From assembly GCF_007829335.1 (NCBI RefSeq), contig NZ_VIWO01000003.1:248001-312000 (forward strand): 64,000 nucleotides of DNA. The letters are read 5' to 3'. Under the pieces are notes generated by a model, which was given only the letters and a program-made list of their open reading frames with translations, was not told the origin of the DNA and did no database searches. Position numbers and translations under genes: made by a program. Source of the DNA: Chitinophaga polysaccharea (GTDB lineage: Bacteria > Bacteroidota > Bacteroidia > Chitinophagales > Chitinophagaceae). Numbering within the stretch: the stretch's first letter is position 1; the number at the start of each line of letters is the position of its first letter. Positions 34,808 to 43,863 of this stretch are shown here, piece after piece.

Positions 34808-35968
34808 ATGGATATGAACTTAAAGGCATTGTCCGCCCTATTGATTTCCGGTGGAACCCTCATTGCGTCCTGCAATAATGGTGCAAGTACCAAAAAGGAA
34901 GATAAGGACTCCACATCAACTACCGCCACTGCCAGCCCTTCTGCTCCCGCTAAATTCGGACAGTCGGATGGCCAGGAGGTGCTGCAATACACCCTGAAGA
35001 ATGCCCATGGCATGGAAGTGAAAATACTGAACTATGGCGGTATCATTACAGATATTATTACCGCTGACAAGAATGGGCAGAAAGGCAACGTCGTTTTATC
35101 TTACGACTCCCTGTCCGGCTACCAGCAGAAAGGCCAGCCTTACTTTGGCGCGCTGATTGGCCGTTATGCCAACCGCATTGCCAACGCTAAATTCAAACTG
35201 GATGGTAAAGAATATTCCCTGGCAGCCAATGACCACGGTAATACCCTCCATGGTGGCCTCAAAGGCTTCGATAAGGTAGTATGGGGCGCCACCCCGGCCG
35301 GCGACAGCAGCCTGCAGCTCACCTACACCAGTAAAGATGGAGAAGAAGGTTATCCTGGTACCTTACAGGCTACTGTAGTGTATACACTCACTGCTGATAA
35401 TGCCCTGCAAATCAACTATAAGGCTACCACCGATAAACCAACGCCTATCAACCTCACCAACCACGCTTACTTTAACCTCTCTGCAGGCAAAGACAGCAAC
35501 ATCCTCGGACATGAGCTGTCGCTCAAAGCCAGTCGCTATACGCCGGTAAATGATAAACTCATCCCTACCGGTAAGCTGGACCCTGTAAAAGGCACGCCTA
35601 TGGACTTTACCGCCCCTAAGAAAATTGGCGCCGATATCGACAAGGTAAAAGGTGGTTATGATCACAACTGGGTACTGGATAAGAAAGATAATGAACTGGA
35701 AACCATCGCTACCCTGTATGACCCTACCAGTGGCCGTTATATGGAAGTGGCTACTACGCAACCCGGTATCCAGTTTTATACCGGCAATTTCCTGGATGGT
35801 ACGCTGGCTAATACCCGCGGGGGACAAAAGTATGGACAACATGCGGCCCTCTGCCTGGAAACACAACACTTCCCTGATTCTCCCAATCAGCCATCATTCC
35901 CCAGCGTGGTCCTGAAACCAGGAGAAACATTTTCACAGACTACGGTATATAAGTTTTCCACTAAATAA
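34808..35968 (+). CDS. galM: Aldose 1-epimerase (mutarotase), lipoprotein form
   Basis: It interconverts alpha and beta anomers of aldoses; here it probably prepares released arabinose for AraA. It is a lipoprotein (lipobox IASC, Cys 22, then a Ser/Thr-rich linker), so it acts at the periplasmic side. The aldose-epimerase fold carries NYGGIITDI, the substrate loop ANDHGNTLHGGLKGF with the conserved His, NLTNHAYFNLSAG with the second His, and YDHNWVLDK near the end (about residues 75-385). Divergent from GH127 and ended by the palindrome at 35979. Confidence 0.92.
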   Translation: MDMNLKALSALLISGGTLIASCNNGASTKKEDKDSTSTTATASPSAPAKFGQSDGQEVLQYTLKNAHGMEVKILNYGGIITDIITADKNGQKGNVVLSYDSLSGYQQKGQPYFGALIGRYANRIANAKFKLDGKEYSLAANDHGNTLHGGLKGFDKVVWGATPAGDSSLQLTYTSKDGEEGYPGTLQATVVYTLTADNALQINYKATTDKPTPINLTNHAYFNLSAGKDSNILGHELSLKASRYTPVNDKLIPTGKLDPVKGTPMDFTAPKKIGADIDKVKGGYDHNWVLDKKDNELETIATLYDPTSGRYMEVATTQPGIQFYTGNFLDGTLANTRGGQKYGQHAALCLETQHFPDSPNQPSFPSVVLKPGETFSQTTVYKFSTK

Positions 35969-35978
35969 TAGTGCACTT

Positions 35979-36023
35979 AAAATAAAAATCCCGGTGGCTA
36001 CCTGCCACCGGGATTTTTATTTT
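35979..36023. terminator. Bidirectional terminator between galM and SusD
   Basis: Twenty-base perfectly complementary arms (35979-35998 and 36004-36023) with A-tracts on one side and T-tracts on the other and a 5-base loop. It serves galM (+) and the susD-like gene (-). Confidence 0.88.
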
Positions 36024-36036
36024 AGTAGAATGCCGA

Positions 36037-37503
36037 TTAATAATTCGGATTCTGTATCAAAGTGCCTTTACTTCTATCGATTTCTGTTTGCGGCATCGGG
36101 AAAAAGTAATTCTTCGGACGGGTAAACTTGCGGGGAGCACCACCACGGGTCACTACCGAGCCATCATAGGCCAACTTCGGCTTGGCATTCAGGGCAACGA
36201 TATCTACCAGTTTAGCTTTATCCCAACGCAGCAGGTCCTGCTGACGCTCATTTTCACCGCACAATTCTACCCGGCGTTCATGCATTAGTTCTTTCATACC
36301 GGCATTGGTAACGGCTGGCAGTGTGGCGGAAGCACGTTGACGTATGGCTTTGATTTCCGCATCGCCGGCGCCGGGGCCATTGAGGCGGATCTTAGCTTCG
36401 GCTACCAGCAGGTAGATGTCGGCCGAACGCATCAGCGGCGTTTTTAAGGAATAGTCTAAACCACCGGAAGGCTTCCAGGCACAGAATTTCTTATAGTGGT
36501 AACCTGTCCAGGAGGCAGCTGCATTATAAGTAGCTATACCGGTACCAATGTTTACCTGGTCACCAGGCTGCATGATGCAGATGTTTTTGCGGGGATCGCC
36601 GGCTTCAAATTCATCTACCAACCCTTTGGTAGGGTAGAAGAAGCTCCAGCCATTCCAATTCCTCGGTGCGTGATAGGTGATGAAGTCGGAATAACCGCTA
36701 CCATCTACGGTTTGAACGGCCAGCAGCATTTCGCTGTTGTTGCCGGTGGCTACGCTGAAATTATCTGCATAGCGGGGCGCCAGTTTGTAGTTGGCATTGG
36801 TAATCACTTTATTGCCAACTTCAATGGCTTTATCCAGCTTTTCCCAGTTCATATACAGCTTACATAATAAGCCCCAGGCAGTACCTTTGCTGACACGGCC
36901 CTTATCACCGTCGCCGTAGCTTTCGGGCAACTGGTCAGCGGCGGCCAGCAGATCGGTTTCAATCTGGGCACGCAGCTGATCTGCACTTACTTTAGGTTTG
37001 TTGTAGTTGGATTTCACCACGTCGTCCTCTGTAACCATTGGCGCTTCGCCATAAATCAGCAGCAGTCGCCAGTAGGCGAAGGCGCGGAAGAAATGGGCCT
37101 CTCCAAGGCAACGGTTTTTAATAGCCGGGTCTATATCGGTTATTTTAGGCACGTAGATCAGTACGTTGTTGGCGCGGTTAATCGTTTCATATTTCCATCT
37201 CCAGCCTACTTTTACACTATAGGTAGATGCGTCATAGCTATAATCTTCGATGGCAGCATCGTAGTCGTGGTCACCACCGCGTACCTGGTCGTCGGAGCAG
37301 TTGTCAAAAACAAACTCGTTGAAACCGGTATAATCTTCTTCCAGTAACACGTTATAGATACCGGTAACACCGTCTACTGCATCGCTCTGGTTACGCCAGT
37401 AGTTGCCGGTAGTGTAGTTCCCCTTGGGTTTTACATCGAGCACGCTTTTACAGCCTGCCATAAATAATGCGGAAAATGCGAGTATATATTTGATCCGTTT
37501 CAT
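36037..37503 (-). CDS. SusD/RagB-family glycan-binding lipoprotein (first pair)
   Basis: An outer-membrane lipoprotein (lipobox MAGC, Cys 18) that delivers glycans to its SusC partner. It has the tetratricopeptide-like fold of SusD: GNYWRNQSDAVDGVTGIYNVL at the start, RCLGEAHFFRAFAYWRLLLIYGEAP in the first TPR region, and the C-terminal ERRVELCGENERQQDLLRWDKAK block. At 488 residues it is a normal length. It follows the SusC gene on the same strand after 26 bp. Its place beside GH127 and galM suggests that it binds arabinose-containing glycans (inference). Confidence 0.92.
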   Translation of the reverse strand: MKRIKYILAFSALFMAGCKSVLDVKPKGNYTTGNYWRNQSDAVDGVTGIYNVLLEEDYTGFNEFVFDNCSDDQVRGGDHDYDAAIEDYSYDASTYSVKVGWRWKYETINRANNVLIYVPKITDIDPAIKNRCLGEAHFFRAFAYWRLLLIYGEAPMVTEDDVVKSNYNKPKVSADQLRAQIETDLLAAADQLPESYGDGDKGRVSKGTAWGLLCKLYMNWEKLDKAIEVGNKVITNANYKLAPRYADNFSVATGNNSEMLLAVQTVDGSGYSDFITYHAPRNWNGWSFFYPTKGLVDEFEAGDPRKNICIMQPGDQVNIGTGIATYNAAASWTGYHYKKFCAWKPSGGLDYSLKTPLMRSADIYLLVAEAKIRLNGPGAGDAEIKAIRQRASATLPAVTNAGMKELMHERRVELCGENERQQDLLRWDKAKLVDIVALNAKPKLAYDGSVVTRGGAPRKFTRPKNYFFPMPQTEIDRSKGTLIQNPNY

Positions 37504-37529
37504 GATAATTCAATTTAAGTTCCCGTTAA

Positions 37530-40500
37530 TCAAAAGTTGAGCGTAGCGCCAAAAGTAAAGGTCCTGGCCTGTGGATAGGCGGCTACGTCTACCCCTCTTT
37601 GCCTGTTGCCATCCCTGGTGCCGTTAGCGCCGTCGGTGGAGGTGCTGTATCCCAGTTGTGGGGTAAGTCCTGAATATTTGGTGAGGATAAACAGGTTTTG
37701 CGCTGCCACATATACATGGATATCGGAAATACCGCTACGGCCCCATACTTTGGCTGGGATGGTATATCCCAGGGACGCATTTTTGAGGGCAAAGTAATTA
37801 CCATTTTCCACGAAGCGATCAGATACGCGGTTGTTCTGGTTAGCATTGCCCAGGGTCATGCGGGGTACGGAGTTGCTGGTACCTTCGCCATGCCAGCGGT
37901 TGAGCGCATCGGCGTACATATTGTAGGGATAGTTGGGATCCATGCCCTGCATTTTATCGGCGTTGTAGAGCTTTACGCCGCTTACACCGGCAAAGGACAG
38001 GCTCAGGTCAAATCCTTTGTAGCCGGCGCTGGCCTGGATACCGTATACCATTTTCGGATTGGGACTGCCCAGGTTAACGCGGTCTTTTTCATTGATGATA
38101 CCATCGCCGTTGGTGTCAACGAAAATGACATCGCCGGGTTTGATGTTATCCTTGTTGGGATCATTTTTAATATTCGGATCGCTCTTGATTTGTGCATCGT
38201 TTTGATAGATACCATCTGTTTTCCAACCGTAGTAGGAGGCCAGCGGCTGTCCTACATAGGTACGGGAAATTTCCTGTCCCTGGCGGCCATAAGGGGTGGA
38301 GCCGATATAGGAAGTAGGATCATAGAGCTTGGTCACTTCATTTTTGATGAAGGAAGCGTTGGCGCTGATGTTATAGTGAAAACGGTCGTTACCGCCCTGG
38401 TAGCTGGCTTCAAGTTCCCAACCTTTGTTGTTCAGCTGTCCCAGGTTACGGTCGGGGATAGCGGAAGTACCATGCAGGTCCATCTCCGGTGCTGGCACCA
38501 GCATGTCGCGGGTTTTCTTGTTAAACCAGGTGATGGTGGTGTTCAGGCGGTTGTTGAGGAAACCTGCTTCCAGGCTGATATTGGTCATTTCTGCTTTTTC
38601 CCAGGTAATATCAGGGTTGGCCAGGCGGGAATTCCACACGCCGGTGTACGGGTTTTCACCGAAGTTATAGCGTCTGTCTTTATCGATAGGTGCCAGGTAT
38701 TGGAAGTCGGCCACGTTCTGGTTACCAAGTTGTCCCCAGCCGCCGGTGATTTTCAGGTTGCTGATGGCTTTCACGTTATCCTTGAAAAAGGTTTCGTCTG
38801 AAATGCGCCATCCTGCGGAAAAGGCGGGAAAATAGCCCCAGCGTTGGTCGGGTGCAAACCGGGAGGAACCGTCGGCGCGGAAGGTAACGGTGAGCAGGTA
38901 CTTGTCTTTATAGCCATAGAAGCCTCTTACAAAGCCGGAAGCGATGGCGTTGGAGGCGTAGTAGTTACCGGTTGCATCGTGGATATCGTTACCATTGCTT
39001 AATACCCGTTGATCCAACGCTTCGTCGTTATAGCCCCAGCGGTCGCCCCGGAACCAGGAGCCATTGAAGGTTTGCTGGGAATAACCGCCGGTGAGGGTGA
39101 TGTGGTGCACTTGTGAAAATACCTTGTTGTAAGTCAGGAATACTTCACTGAGCTGGTTATTATTAGTTTCATTGCGGTTAAATAATTCGGCGTGGTCGCG
39201 GGCCCTGGTCTGATCCAGCACTTTAGGCGCAAAGCTGTATTGATTGGCCATGGAGCCATCGAAGCCGAAGTTACCGCGGAGGGTGAGGCCGTCGGTAATT
39301 TCCAGTTCGCCGTATACGCTGGCCAGCATGCGATAGTTTTTAATCCAGGTATCGGTGGTTTCCGCGGTGTATACCGGGTTGTTGATATCGCCCAGTTCAT
39401 TGCTGGCTTTGGAGCTGCCATAGCTGCCATCCGGGTTATGCACGGGAATAGCAGGGTTGAAGCGAAGGGCGCTGAAGATAAGGCCGGTCTGGCTGGAATA
39501 GGTATCCGGACCGCTACTTTTCTTGTACGTCAGCTGCATGTTTTCACCTACTTTAAAACGCTTGCCCAGCTTGTGTTCTGAGTTGATGCGAACAGAGTAG
39601 CGTTGAAAATAGGAGTTGGTGATGATACCATTTTCTTTGTAGTACCCTGCGCTGACCAGGTAGTTGGAGCTGCTGTTGCCACCGCGCAGGCTTACGTCAG
39701 CGTTGGTGATATCGCCGGAACGCAATAGCGCGCGCTGCCAATCGGTGCGCTGCGTGGAATAATACGCGTCTTTCCAGATGGCATCTACCGGTACGCCATC
39801 GTTGGTATAGCGTTCCTGTTTGAGCATGGCCAGTTCGGGTGCGGTGAGCAGGGGAATATAGCGGACGGTGTTGGAAACGCCCCGGTATAAGTTAACGGAG
39901 GTTTTCAGTTTTTCACCATAGTTACCTTTTTTAGTGGTGATGATCACTACGCCATTGGCGGCCCGGGTACCGTAGATCGCGGAAGAGGAGGCGTCTTTGA
40001 GTATTTCCATGGAGGCAATGTCGTTAGGGTTTACATCACTGAGTCCGCCGGCGGGGATGCCATCGATAATGATTAGTGGATCGGCGTTGTTGATGGTACC
40101 GGTACCACGTATACGAATAGAGGGGGTGCTGCCGGGGGCGCCGTCGGAGCGGACGATGTCCACGCCGGAAACGCGGCCCTGGATGGCTTGTGCGGCATCC
40201 GGTACCGGTATGTTTTTAATATCGGATCCCTTCACGGAAGCAATAGTACCGGTCACATCTCTGCGGGTTTGTACACCGTAACCTACTACCACTACTTCTC
40301 CCAGGCCTTTGGTGGTAGCGGCCAGGGATACATTGATCACTGTTTTGTCGCCAATGGTGATTGTTTGCGGTTCATAGCCTATAAACGTGAACAAAACCGA
40401 TTTAGCACCCGCGGATAAAGAAAGGGTGTAGTTCCCTTTTGTATCGGTGATGGCGCCATTGCTGGTGCCGGGTACGGTTACGTTTACGCCGGGCAATCCT

Positions 40501-40619
40501 TGCCCGTCAGCTGCTCCGGTGACTTTCCCGGTAATGGTCTTTTGGGCAAAAGCCGCGCTGGCAGCGGCACATAAGAAGACCATCAGAAAGCATAATTTTC
40601 CAGTGAATGAATACCTCAT
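37530..40619 (-). CDS. SusC/RagA TonB-linked outer-membrane transporter (first pair)
   Basis: An outer-membrane glycan importer paired with the SusD-like lipoprotein 26 bp downstream. After a signal peptide (about 1-26) come the carboxypeptidase-regulatory-like domain (KTITGKVTGAADGQGLPGV), the SusC marker GLGEVVVVGYGVQTRRDVTG, the plug (RGTGTINNADPLIIIDGIPA, SAIYGTRAANGVVIITTKKG) and the barrel. I start at 40619; the frame opens at 40661. Unlike the second pair I find no AraR-like palindrome upstream, so its control may differ. Confidence 0.92.
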   Translation of the reverse strand: MRYSFTGKLCFLMVFLCAAASAAFAQKTITGKVTGAADGQGLPGVNVTVPGTSNGAITDTKGNYTLSLSAGAKSVLFTFIGYEPQTITIGDKTVINVSLAATTKGLGEVVVVGYGVQTRRDVTGTIASVKGSDIKNIPVPDAAQAIQGRVSGVDIVRSDGAPGSTPSIRIRGTGTINNADPLIIIDGIPAGGLSDVNPNDIASMEILKDASSSAIYGTRAANGVVIITTKKGNYGEKLKTSVNLYRGVSNTVRYIPLLTAPELAMLKQERYTNDGVPVDAIWKDAYYSTQRTDWQRALLRSGDITNADVSLRGGNSSSNYLVSAGYYKENGIITNSYFQRYSVRINSEHKLGKRFKVGENMQLTYKKSSGPDTYSSQTGLIFSALRFNPAIPVHNPDGSYGSSKASNELGDINNPVYTAETTDTWIKNYRMLASVYGELEITDGLTLRGNFGFDGSMANQYSFAPKVLDQTRARDHAELFNRNETNNNQLSEVFLTYNKVFSQVHHITLTGGYSQQTFNGSWFRGDRWGYNDEALDQRVLSNGNDIHDATGNYYASNAIASGFVRGFYGYKDKYLLTVTFRADGSSRFAPDQRWGYFPAFSAGWRISDETFFKDNVKAISNLKITGGWGQLGNQNVADFQYLAPIDKDRRYNFGENPYTGVWNSRLANPDITWEKAEMTNISLEAGFLNNRLNTTITWFNKKTRDMLVPAPEMDLHGTSAIPDRNLGQLNNKGWELEASYQGGNDRFHYNISANASFIKNEVTKLYDPTSYIGSTPYGRQGQEISRTYVGQPLASYYGWKTDGIYQNDAQIKSDPNIKNDPNKDNIKPGDVIFVDTNGDGIINEKDRVNLGSPNPKMVYGIQASAGYKGFDLSLSFAGVSGVKLYNADKMQGMDPNYPYNMYADALNRWHGEGTSNSVPRMTLGNANQNNRVSDRFVENGNYFALKNASLGYTIPAKVWGRSGISDIHVYVAAQNLFILTKYSGLTPQLGYSTSTDGANGTRDGNRQRGVDVAAYPQARTFTFGATLNF

Positions 40620-41229
40620 GATAAAATGAATAAGACGTGAATAGAAGAAACGTGATCGCAACAGTTATACGGCTTGTTCTTTTCTGTTGTCGCTTTGCTG
40701 TTTTTTGGCGGTGATAAAATAAAATTTGCTAAATCGTTTTTGCGATGTTGCCTGTTTTTTTGTCGGCGTAATATGGTTTTTAATGTGGACGAATAATGAT
40801 TGCTAAATTGTTATGGCACGCTGCTGTTGTAGGTATTGTTAGATTTAGATAAATAAACGGGCGTACAAAAATGGGATGAAAGAGGTTGACATGGTTACTC
40901 GATTAGCATTCTCACAGTTCGACAGATGGTGACCACACCGCAGATGATCCGTTGATTATTGGTATTACACTCCCACAGTACACACTTCACAACATGGTTG
41001 GTTCAACCGAAAAATACACTTTTTTTTGGCTGACAAGCACAGAATTTTTTTCTGTTGCCAGAAAGGTAGTGAATTTTACAAATGTAAGGGTATAGTTTTT
41101 TATCGGGGATTGATACTGGATTAAATAAGTATTAACTGTGGAAACAGGGGAGAAGGAATACTTATTGGCAAAATAAAAGCCGGGAACCACTTAAAGGGCC
41201 CCCGGCAAAGGTTGGTTTATCAGGTAATT
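40620..41229. other. Long intergenic region, possible leader of the SusC transcript
   Basis: About 600 bp with no convincing gene between SusC and the permease. On the minus strand an exact TAnnTTTG box (TACATTTG, + strand 41079-41086) would start a transcript with a leader of about 450 bases before susC. A 67-codon minus frame at 40987-41190 looks like chance. Near 41170-41210 is the permease terminator. A small hairpin (GGTTG-GTT-CAACC) occurs at about 40994-41006. I see no AraR-like site. Confidence 0.4.
41172..41206 (-). terminator. Terminator of the amino-acid permease gene
   Basis: On the minus strand GCCGGG and CCCGGC (41179-41184 and 41201-41206) form a stem with a further weak GG/CC pairing inside, followed by TTTTATTTT. 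It lies 24 bp after the permease stop. Confidence 0.6.
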
Positions 41230-42678
41230 TTAAGGCTGTGCATCTGCAGTTTCCCGCGCGGAAACAGCCGCTGCTTCGCCATTTTTGCGTTTATTGGCCA
41301 GGTAGTAAACAGGAATGCCCGACAAAGTAATGATCAATCCCGGCCAGGTAAACCTGGGCTTGTAAATAAATAATAACCCACAAAACGCCAGCCCCATAAT
41401 AATATATAATATCGGTAGTACCGGGTAACCAAATGCTTTATAGGGGCGCTCTGCATGGGGGCGTTTCTTACGCAGGATAAAAATACCGGCAATGGTAAGC
41501 ATATAAAAAGCTACCACCACAAAGGATATCATGTCGAGTAAGTCGCCATACCGGCCGCTTAAGCACCACAAACAAGCCAGCAAACATTGAATCCATAGCG
41601 CAAAAGATGGTACCGCCGCTTTGTTGAGTGTGCCGGCCCGCTTGAAAAATAAACCATCATTGGCCATGGTATGATATACCCGGGCACCGGCCAGTATCAA
41701 CCCGTTGTTACATCCAAAAGTAGATACCATGATCATCACGGCAATGACTATCGTGCCTGCATTTCCCAGCACAGCCTGTGACACGGACACGGCTACACGA
41801 TCTTTAGGGGCATGTGCTATTTCGGATAAAGGAAGTACGGAGAGATAGGTAATATTGGTGAGCAGGTAAACTACGGTTACAATAGCGGTACCCAGGAATA
41901 AACTTAACCCTATATTCCGTTTTGGATTCTTTATTTCGCCGGCTACAAAAGCCACATTATGCCAGGAGTCGCTGCTGAATACAGACCCCACCATAGCAGC
42001 CGCGATTGCGCCAAAAGCGGCCATGGTAGTATAGGAAGCAGCGGTACCGGTATCAGTTAACGCATGCAGGTGCCAGGCATCCTGCCAGTTGGCCTGCCAT
42101 ACCGCCGGCTTTAAGGCCACCAGTCCACACACAATCAGCGCACCCAGGCTGATTAATTTGGTGAGGGTGAAGGTGGTTTGTATGGTTTTACCTCCCTCAA
42201 TACCCCGTGTATTCATATACGTGAGAAATACAATGACGAGTATCGACAACAGCTGTGCGGCCGTGATCTGCAGGCTGCCCAGTGGCAGCACTACATTTTC
42301 TTCACTGAATACCGGCAACAGGTAAGCGGTGAACTTGGCAAAGGCTACCCCCACGGCCGCAATGGTTGCGGTTTGTATAACCGTAAAAAAACTCCAGCCA
42401 TACAGGAAGGCCGTCATCGGGTTGTAGGCTTCTTTCAGGTATATATATTGTCCGCCAGCGCGGGGAAACATGCCACTCAGCTCGCCATAGCTCAGCGCGG
42501 CGGTAAGGGTCATAAAGCCCGTAATAAGCCATACGAGCAATAGCCAGCCCGCGCTACCGGTATGCCGCGTAATATCGGCGCTGACAATAAATATTCCGGA
42601 ACCGATCATACTGCCCGCCACCATCATGGTGGCATCCAGCAGCTTGATAGAAGGCTTGAATGAAGGAGTGGCTGACAT
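41230..42678 (-). CDS. Amino-acid permease (APC superfamily)
   Basis: An inner-membrane amino-acid transporter of 482 residues with about 12 helices. The first helix carries MMVAGSMIGSGIFIVSADI, the glycine-rich unwound substrate segment of APC transporters, and MFPRAGGQYIYLKEAYNP is the family loop after helix 2-3. The closest subgroup from sequence feel is the LAT/SteT serine-threonine exchanger type. It lies 94 bp downstream of an AraC regulator on the same strand and opposite an S9 and a DUF885 peptidase-like gene, so it may import amino acids from peptides cut by them (inference). The substrate is unknown. Confidence 0.9.
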   Translation of the reverse strand: MSATPSFKPSIKLLDATMMVAGSMIGSGIFIVSADITRHTGSAGWLLLVWLITGFMTLTAALSYGELSGMFPRAGGQYIYLKEAYNPMTAFLYGWSFFTVIQTATIAAVGVAFAKFTAYLLPVFSEENVVLPLGSLQITAAQLLSILVIVFLTYMNTRGIEGGKTIQTTFTLTKLISLGALIVCGLVALKPAVWQANWQDAWHLHALTDTGTAASYTTMAAFGAIAAAMVGSVFSSDSWHNVAFVAGEIKNPKRNIGLSLFLGTAIVTVVYLLTNITYLSVLPLSEIAHAPKDRVAVSVSQAVLGNAGTIVIAVMIMVSTFGCNNGLILAGARVYHTMANDGLFFKRAGTLNKAAVPSFALWIQCLLACLWCLSGRYGDLLDMISFVVVAFYMLTIAGIFILRKKRPHAERPYKAFGYPVLPILYIIMGLAFCGLLFIYKPRFTWPGLIITLSGIPVYYLANKRKNGEAAAVSARETADAQP

Positions 42679-42772
42679 AAGTAGCTATCGTAATTTGGTT
42701 GATATGCAGGTATTTGTACTCCTTAAAACTACAGCTACTTTGCTGGCTATTCTATTCGCTTATTGACCAATA

Positions 42773-43672
42773 CTATGCAGATTTTGTACTGCCGTCATGG
42801 TCCAGCTGGTCATATTCCCGCAGGTAGCTGCGGGGCGATTTTCCCGTAATACTCTTAAATACCCGGTTGAAGTTGGCAATGCTGTTGAAACCACAGTTGT
42901 AAGCTACCGTGGCAATGCTGTCGAATGAACCGCCCGCCAGCTTTTTACAGGCTTCATTGATCCGCACTTCGTTGAGGAATGATACAAAGGTTAAACGGGT
43001 ATGTTTTTTAAAATACCGGCAAAAGGCCTGTGGCGTCATATGCGCCTCGCGGGCAATGTCTTCCAGCTTTATCTCGGTATCATAATGCTGCATGATATAA
43101 TTGTAGATATACCCGATACGGATACCTTCCTGTTCATTTACAGACGATAACCTCGACCCGGTAATCAATGGCTCCAGGTTTTTCAGCGTAAGAAAGAAAT
43201 TCATCAGGTCTACAAACGCCATGAACTGCAAGATGCCCTGCGACTGATGGATTTTCAACATGCGGCTGGATACCTCCAGCACATGCGCCTCCGGGATCTT
43301 AAATCCATTTTTCGACTGCTCTACAAATGATTTGATCTTCTTGAACTCCGGCAGATCAAATAATGGCGCCAGCTTACCATCGGGATTGAAGAACACCGTG
43401 AGCGCCTGCACATTCTTTTTGTTCTTTCCCACAAACGGCATCGCCTCACTCTTTAACACATGCGGCTGATTACTGCCTATCCAGTATATTTCATTGGACC
43501 AGAAAGCATGCATATTGTTTTCCACTATCAGGGTACCCTGCCCATGCTGTATCCAGGTTAACTGGATCTCTTCATGCCGGTGCAGATGCGGATAAAATGC
43601 AGGCAAGGAATCATGCTGCGTGATAATAGTTTTATCATGCGCTACAGGGATGGTAAACTGTAATACTTTCAT
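42773..43672 (-). CDS. AraC-family regulator with cupin sensor
   Basis: A 299-residue regulator: an N-terminal cupin (about 20-100, FYPHLHRHEEIQLTWIQHGQG, metal-type His) and a C-terminal AraC helix-turn-helix pair (about 195-290, IKLEDIAREAHMTPQAFCRYFKKHT, then IATVAYNCGFNSIANFNRVFKSITGKSPRSY). It lies between the permease (same strand, downstream) and the S9 peptidase (divergent, 191 bp between starts), so it could control both the peptidase pair and the permease. That is inference; the ligand is unknown. The intergenic 43673-43863 is AT-rich and carries an AACTTTG box near 43770. Confidence 0.88.
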   Translation of the reverse strand: MKVLQFTIPVAHDKTIITQHDSLPAFYPHLHRHEEIQLTWIQHGQGTLIVENNMHAFWSNEIYWIGSNQPHVLKSEAMPFVGKNKKNVQALTVFFNPDGKLAPLFDLPEFKKIKSFVEQSKNGFKIPEAHVLEVSSRMLKIHQSQGILQFMAFVDLMNFFLTLKNLEPLITGSRLSSVNEQEGIRIGYIYNYIMQHYDTEIKLEDIAREAHMTPQAFCRYFKKHTRLTFVSFLNEVRINEACKKLAGGSFDSIATVAYNCGFNSIANFNRVFKSITGKSPRSYLREYDQLDHDGSTKSA

Positions 43673-43863
43673 GGAATCACATTATTCTTTTTTTAACACC
43701 TTTGAAGGATTTGAGCCTCAATTTAGGTGAAGATATGAGAACAAGTTATTAAAAAACGTTTAAAAACTAAACTTTGTGCATAGTACTTTTAATAAAAATA
43801 TATCCACCAGGTTATCGATTAACTGTCGAAACTACATTTATTTACAACAGACCGGAATGACTT

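Noticed and set aside
40987..41190. A 67-codon minus-strand frame between SusC and the permease
   Set aside because: It has no signal, no known motif and a composition like its AT-rich surroundings; it looks like chance.
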